Of a DNA stretch of 64,000 bases, positions 58,601 through 64,000 are shown piece after piece. Under the pieces are notes generated by a model. That model searched no databases. It was not told the DNA's origin and saw only the letters and a program-made list of their open reading frames with translations. The number at the start of each line of letters is the position of its first letter. Position 1 is the stretch's first letter. A program made the position numbers and the translations under genes. Location: positions 83,179,056 through 83,243,055 of the forward strand of contig CM049310.1 in NCBI GenBank assembly GCA_026874595.1, read 5' to 3'. The DNA is from Sipunculus nudus. Taxonomy: Eukaryota; Annelida; Sipuncula; Golfingiida; Sipunculidae.

Positions 58601-60230
58601 GACTGATGCAGGTAAATGAACAAATAATCCTGTGTCGTGTTCCGCCAAGGTAGTCTTTTAGCAGGAAAAGGGTAGAGTCCTTATACGACTAATTGGATTC
58701 ATGTCATCACAACTTGGCTGGTACAATCGATATCGCACGGAATAGCCAGTGGTTTCTTTTTGCCCGAGGTTTTGAGATCGGGGCAAGCGTGCTTTTACTT
58801 GTGTTGCTTTTACTTTCTATGCTGACTGCGTCATTCCGACCGTTTCACCTTCCATTTATTGGTCTATGTATTATCCGAGGTGTTTTTATGGCTTTCTCCC
58901 GACACCGGAGTCTTACCCACTTGTTTTAGCTCCGGTAGAGCTATTTCCGAGTCTTTTAATTTCCTGATGTAGCAGCCGTGGCTTTGTACCAGAGCGAGTT
59001 GTCCTTTCTAGTAGAAGTTCATTTATAACCGGTCCCATCATCTAAAATATAAATGGCCGACTATCGTTAAAGGGATCAAAGTTTCCCCATCGCGGGTTGC
59101 GGGAGCCAATGACGTTGGCCCTGCTTCAATATAAATGTGCCTGAGGCAAGTAAAATCTTCCATATGGGTATCTGGATAATTAGTTCGTAATACCATCCTC
59201 GCCGGCAGGAAGATTATTTAATCATAATCTCTGACGTCCTGTTGCGCACTGAAATAATACGTTAAACCGCCTGACTGGTCGACATTCTATATATTTTTTA
59301 TAGACCTTATAGGATGTAGACTTCATTTTATCTGTATCTTTATTTTGTCTGCCCCTAGGCGTAGAGCTTTGTGCCAAAGAGGATATCTAACTGTGTGATG
59401 TCATTATAAAATATGGAAATACCTAATTTTTCCTGATTGTGTGTTGGTCTTTCGATAGGAATTATTTTTGATTATTTCCACCATTTGCATTTTCCCTTTC
59501 CGACAAGTCAACGTTTACAACCATGTCAGAGTGACAGTACAGTCATATCAATACTTACAGAGAAATTCATGACAAAGAATCAAAATTTTGCAGTATTCTT
59601 GACAACGCCTGAACCCATACAATTCAATTATTAACCTATATATGGAATATTTCGTTTAAAGTAAACATACTGGTTATTCTCTTGAAATCTCACTAGAATT
59701 TCTTTGAATGACAGCTTTGTTGCAACCACTATTGTAATAACGGTCACTAGGTAATGATTACATTTTTGGTTGGTAAGAGGCAGTTTTCGTCAACCACTTT
59801 TGAATTAACGGCCACGATTGTAATAATAATTACAGCAGTGGTTGCATTTGCACCCGTTATTGTAATCAATCTTCATAACTGCAAACAATAGTATTTGATG
59901 TTATCGGCGGAAATTTATCTCAGTTTCGTTGAGATTCTTTCAAAAGAATATCATTCCCTGAAAAAAAAATCACCCTCCACATCTAAACAAAGGCATCCTT
60001 TTTTTATTTTAGATGGTATAACACTAGTCACCTTTATTACAATAGTGACTCCTTCGAGCAACCACCAGTTTCACCTTTTAAAATCAAAGAAATGTTGGTG
60101 GTCGCCATGGAGACATGGTTCACATTTTGGTCCTTATGTTCACGTTTTCTTTGTCCTCAGGTCTTTGTACATATTGGAATAATAGTACTCCCGACAGCAT
60201 CCAGTTACGTTGCGAGGTGCAGTTTTCCGC
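55700..60230. other. No gene seen
   Basis: Frames at 58693-58929 and 59895-60182 lack splice sites and family features. 59720-59870 has repeated TTGTAATAACGG and GCAACCACT motifs. The sequence is otherwise AT-rich and unremarkable. Confidence 0.4.
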
Positions 60231-60252
60231 ATGACTGCCGTTACGACTCAAA

Positions 60253-60285
60253 TTAAATGCCTACTGAGCCGTGTATTCACGGCCG
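60253..60285. repeat. Short shared segment, copy 2
   Basis: Matches 34723-34755 nearly base for base. The flanks diverge quickly. Confidence 0.65.
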
Positions 60286-60299
60286 TTCCTCCACGTTCC

Positions 60300-62080
60300 C
60301 TTTCGATATCTGGTACTGCCAACACGGGACTTGTTTAATGGGTAACAGAGGACGTGTTCCTCTCCAATTTTAGGAGCAGGGGACACAATACCATTTCCCC
60401 CTCATTTTTTACGGGTAACGAAATGCATCCTTTTTTACATAACCATTTCAAGATAATTCAGTCATCCACATTATTCCACATTCCTTAATTTCTTTAATAT
60501 TTTTTCAACTGTCCATCTGATGTCATGATATTTTACGGTCTCTTATGCAGAAATGATCTCTTAAGCTGATACGTTTTAAGATACGTTTTTCCAGTGCATA
60601 TAGGTAAAAGGAATTTCGAAATGTTTAACAGTAGCATAGCATATCTACTTTAAAATCCGGCGTTTGTTCTCTTAAAATGTAGTATTTATGTATGTAACTT
60701 GTTTACCAGCAATTAAGTTTCTTTGCTTGTGATCAAACCGTTCACAACAAACATGAAATCGTTCAGGCCAAACACACAAACACAAAACATTAATTGTTCT
60801 ACTGATTCTCAAACCAAAATAATGGCGTGAAAGATTTTTTGTGAGTTATTCATTAATCTATTCTAAACTAACAGGTAGACACAAAATACAAGAAATTATG
60901 CAAGCTTTTAAGGAAAATACCAAAATTGACTTCAGATCATGGAATGGTGCACATCAGAATAAAAATTAGTCCTTTTTTCCATACCGGACTCTTTTAAGGA
61001 ATCGAGACTTGCACAAATTACCAACATTACCAAAGACCTTTTCCTTATTAAAAAAAGTGAAGGCCCCCCCCCCCCCCAAAAAAAAAAAAAAAAAACGGGA
61101 GCGGCAAATCCGTAAATAACAACTAATTTTTGTGTGCCCTCAAGCTGAAAGGAAATATGGGCTAGACTGTTATCTTTAGGATAAATCGGTGATTTAGTAG
61201 ACAAAACAAGCATTTACGGAATCAGAAAGCCGGTCCTTCATTGAAACAAAACAATTTTATGGGTGGTCACGACGGCGCAGCAGACGATACGGTCGTAGAC
61301 GTAATCAAGCTTCACAAGGCACTAATGGCGCAGCTGTTTTCTTGGCGGAAAACGCTCATTCAGTCCCACGACCGGCAACGCAGCACTGTGAGCACAATGA
61401 TAAACTACTGTTAACATCCATCGACAGACGGGACATAAAGACACTATAATAATTAATGACACCAAATAGCACTTAAAATCAAACTTGTAAAACCAGCAAC
61501 ACTGCTAGCGTTTGAATCAACAAAACTGCAAAGTAAACGCTCGGTTATTCTTTTCTATTGAAAATGAATTCCTTTTTTTTTTATTAAAAAAACTTAAGTA
61601 AATAACTAATAACCCATTCGGTTTTTCAATTTATGAATATATCATAGCCTTTATCATATTACCTTGCATCATTTCACTCATCATTACTGGGGACACCAAA
61701 ACAACAGTTTTTTTTACACTGCAGTCAGATGACCGTGCGTGAGCCCACGATGCACCGGGCTTCTAAACACACCGATGTTATTATATTAGTGGCGAAGAGA
61801 TCAGATTAGGGCCATCAATAAATACCTGATTAGAATTGTTTACAAGCAAATTACATGCACATGAGTGGTTTTGTGATTAAGTCTTACAAAATTAGTATTA
61901 TTTTGTAAATATGCCAATCTGTAATGTCAAAAGGAGGCGTTTTCTAAGATTGTTACATTCAAGCTTTGACTTTTAAGTTTGACACCTAAGACATTCGGTC
62001 CCATGGCAGCCGTCCAAAACTTGCTGACTGAAAGAGGTTTGTTTTGAACAGAAACGATATGGTGGATGGAAGTGTGTGTT
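60300..62080. other. No gene seen
   Basis: A C17-A18 run at 61064-61097 is the only distinct landmark. 61260-61400 is GC-richer without a coding frame. Confidence 0.4.
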
Positions 62081-62082
62081 CG

Positions 62083-62098
62083 GGGGGGGGGGGGGGGG
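62083..62098. repeat. G-run
   Basis: About sixteen consecutive G. Confidence 0.95.
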
Positions 62099-62644
62099 TA
62101 ACCATGTAAAACCGTGTTGGTAGCTGGTTTTTATTCGTGAGCACATTTGGTTTACCTTGAAGGGTAAATGATTTATACTTTTCCAGCGATGATCCACGGG
62201 TCACCGTAGCTGCCGTGCCAGGAATGGAAAAGCAAAGTCATGTAAGAAAGAGGTCGCTTTCACAATATCACGTTACGTAAATTGATCAGCTCTCTACCCA
62301 GCCTAGACCTGTTACTTAAACCAGCACATGACCTGTCCTAGCGTGGTTTCAGGTTTTCTCTAATCTTGAGTTCACCAGGGGCGGAGTTTCTGATAGAAGT
62401 CGCCGCGATAGACGCTTCTTGAAATTTCCGAAATAACATCATTTTCTCAGGATTTAAGGGACACATTGAAAAGAACGACCCCGTAAGGACACAATTTGCA
62501 TAGTTCATTTCAACTGAAAAAGGGCATTTCGGAGGCATGGCCAGATAGCAGTTGCGTGTAAACGAGTTAGTGCCACCGTCAGTTATATTATCATAGATTC
62601 AAAAATTTATCAAATAATACTTATTTCCATGCGGTAATATTATT

Positions 62645-62905
62645 GCCTCCGCCAGGTGGGTTCCGCTCATTCCCGTTCGTGCGTTTGTGTGTGTTTGTTC
62701 ACAAACATAACTCTAACAATCAATGGGGAATCTCATGAAATTTTTAGCGCATCTCGGGAATAGGCCAATGGAGAATTAATTAGATTTTTATGTGGATCTG
62801 GCATATTGGCATCACAGAGCATCATCAAGGAATATTCACAAATATACGGTAACTTATACACGAATGAAACTGGGAATATGTGCCGACTAAGTGAAGGCCG
62901 AAGCG
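62645..62905. mobile_element. Inverted-repeat element (TGGCGGAGGC family), copy 3
   Basis: Starts TGCCTCCGCCAGGTGGG, then GTGTGTTTGTTCACAAACAT, GGGAATCTCATGAAAT, AAGGAATATTCACAAATATA and GGGAATATGTGCCGACTAAG. Ends with a worn GAAGGCCGAAGCG. Confidence 0.6.
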
Positions 62906-63277
62906 TACAGATTTCTATTTTTGATATTGGTCCACTAATATTCAGTACATGGTATCCGCCTTATTGTTTTAAAGTACATAGTAACGATACAGACTAGGGT
63001 TCTGTATTTATATGAGACCTAATAAGACTCATATCTCACAATCAACATGGCCTGAGGCCGCCATATAGCTTCCCATATTCACGGTAAATCACACTTACCG
63101 CTATTAAGCGATTGATACCTGATCGGAACATTCTGCTGGGCAGTGAAGCATGAAGCAATGCGTCAGCGGACACGCCTGATTTATACCGGAAATAATTAGT
63201 TAGGGTTTTATATGGTTTCTGGGCGCTTTCATCACCGCCTACCTGAGAAAGCCTAGCACCCACCGCGGAAAGGGGAT

Positions 63278-63310
63278 TGGGGGGGGGGGGGGGGGGGGGG
63301 GGGAGGGGGG
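63278..63310. repeat. G-run, over 20 bases
   Basis: Runs of G broken once by A. Faces the C-run at 63479-63510, about 170 bases away. Confidence 0.95.
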
Positions 63311-63478
63311 ACTGTTTACAAGTCTGCCGGGAGTGCTGGTGGATTTTATAAATACCTGTGGCATGCAGCAGTACATGGAACTAAACGACAACAGACGCAA
63401 AATGCGGCCCTGCTTTCAATTGTTAAACATATATTCTTCGGTTTTTCATTTTTTTTTTTGTTGTTTTTTTATAAAAGA

Positions 63479-63510
63479 CCCCCCCCACCCCCCCCCCCCC
63501 CCCCCACCCC
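63479..63510. repeat. C-run
   Basis: C with single A breaks, complementary to the G-run at 63278-63310. Confidence 0.95.
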
Positions 63511-64000
63511 TATGACAAAGCTTGTTATTACGCATGCGATCGCATTAGCATAGCATATCAATACTTATCTTAAGGGAAAAGCTGATTGAAACCGTAGACA
63601 GTAGGAAAATTTTAATGCAGGCCTTAGTTTGTCCTAAAGTCATGCAACATTTCTTGAAACTCCAAAATGGCAATTGACAAGTGTCTTGTAAAATTCATGA
63701 CCTTAGAAAAATGCTGTTCGGATTATATAATACCAACGTACCGATTAATGTAAAGTAGTGCAAAGAATATATGATTATCTTAATCATATTATCTCCATAT
63801 AACTTATATCTATAAAATCATAAATTTTAATCATAATCGCTCATCATGCATTCCCTGTGTGACGTGATCTTAGAAATCACATCTCTTTCTGTGTGTATGA
63901 TACCCACATATCCCCGCATAAGGAAACTGAAGGAATAATATGGTACCGAATCTCGAATCCTACTGTAATTTTAGGGTTTGGATGCGATTTTATGTTCTTT

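Noticed and set aside
58693-58929. Small membrane protein (leucine-rich open frame)
   Set aside because: Single short frame, no splice sites, and AT/T-rich sequence easily gives hydrophobic codons by chance.

Overview
The window looks like nuclear DNA from an invertebrate animal. It is visibly AT-rich, densely packed with microsatellites, minisatellites and tRNA-derived SINEs, and its one clear gene is split into short exons with GT-AG introns. The repeat style (SINEs with RNA polymerase III boxes, small inverted-repeat elements, motifs such as the GACCTTGAAAACTG repeat) is what I would expect in a mollusc, perhaps a bivalve. That placement is inference; no marker gene fixes the species.

The left third (about 757-21323, minus strand) holds one CLC-family chloride channel/transporter gene. 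I rebuilt 16 coding exons by joining donor and acceptor sites whose phases agree at all 15 junctions. They encode 744 residues from the start Met to the middle of the first CBS domain. The rest of CBS1 and CBS2 should lie left of base 1. The order of parts matches ClC-6/ClC-7-type proteins, but key residues differ: GPGVPE in place of GSGIPE, AIQGP in place of GKEGP (gating Glu replaced by Gln), and ED where most exchangers have EE. The protein may therefore not be an ordinary Cl-/H+ exchanger.

Its introns carry unusual DNA: a 27-bp minisatellite (1-740), an array of about seven copies of exon 14's own 5' end with its splice acceptor (4066-4620), a polypurine GA tract of nearly 600 bp just after the donor of exon 13 (5966-6545), and a 476-bp miniature element flanked by TTAA (8626-9109).

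From 21.4 kb to 64 kb I find no complete protein gene. One well-formed candidate first coding exon sits at 40409-40549 (minus). It has an upstream in-frame stop, a good start context and a phase-0 donor, so it could be an alternative first exon of the CLC gene or belong to another gene. Promoter-like sequence with a palindromic GTCACGTGAC E-box lies near 30.67 kb. A possible untranslated first exon on the plus strand ends at a GTAAGT donor at 52594.

The rest is repeats: arrays of 31 bp (23.0-24.5 kb), 21 bp (26.76-26.91 kb), 30 bp (37.8-38.9 kb) and 41 bp with an exact 205-bp higher-order period (43.2-44.66 kb), six tRNA-like SINE copies (one of them within intron 7 of the gene), several small inverted-repeat elements, AT microsatellites and long G or C runs. 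Most long open frames outside the CLC gene are by-products of arrays whose unit length is a multiple of three.
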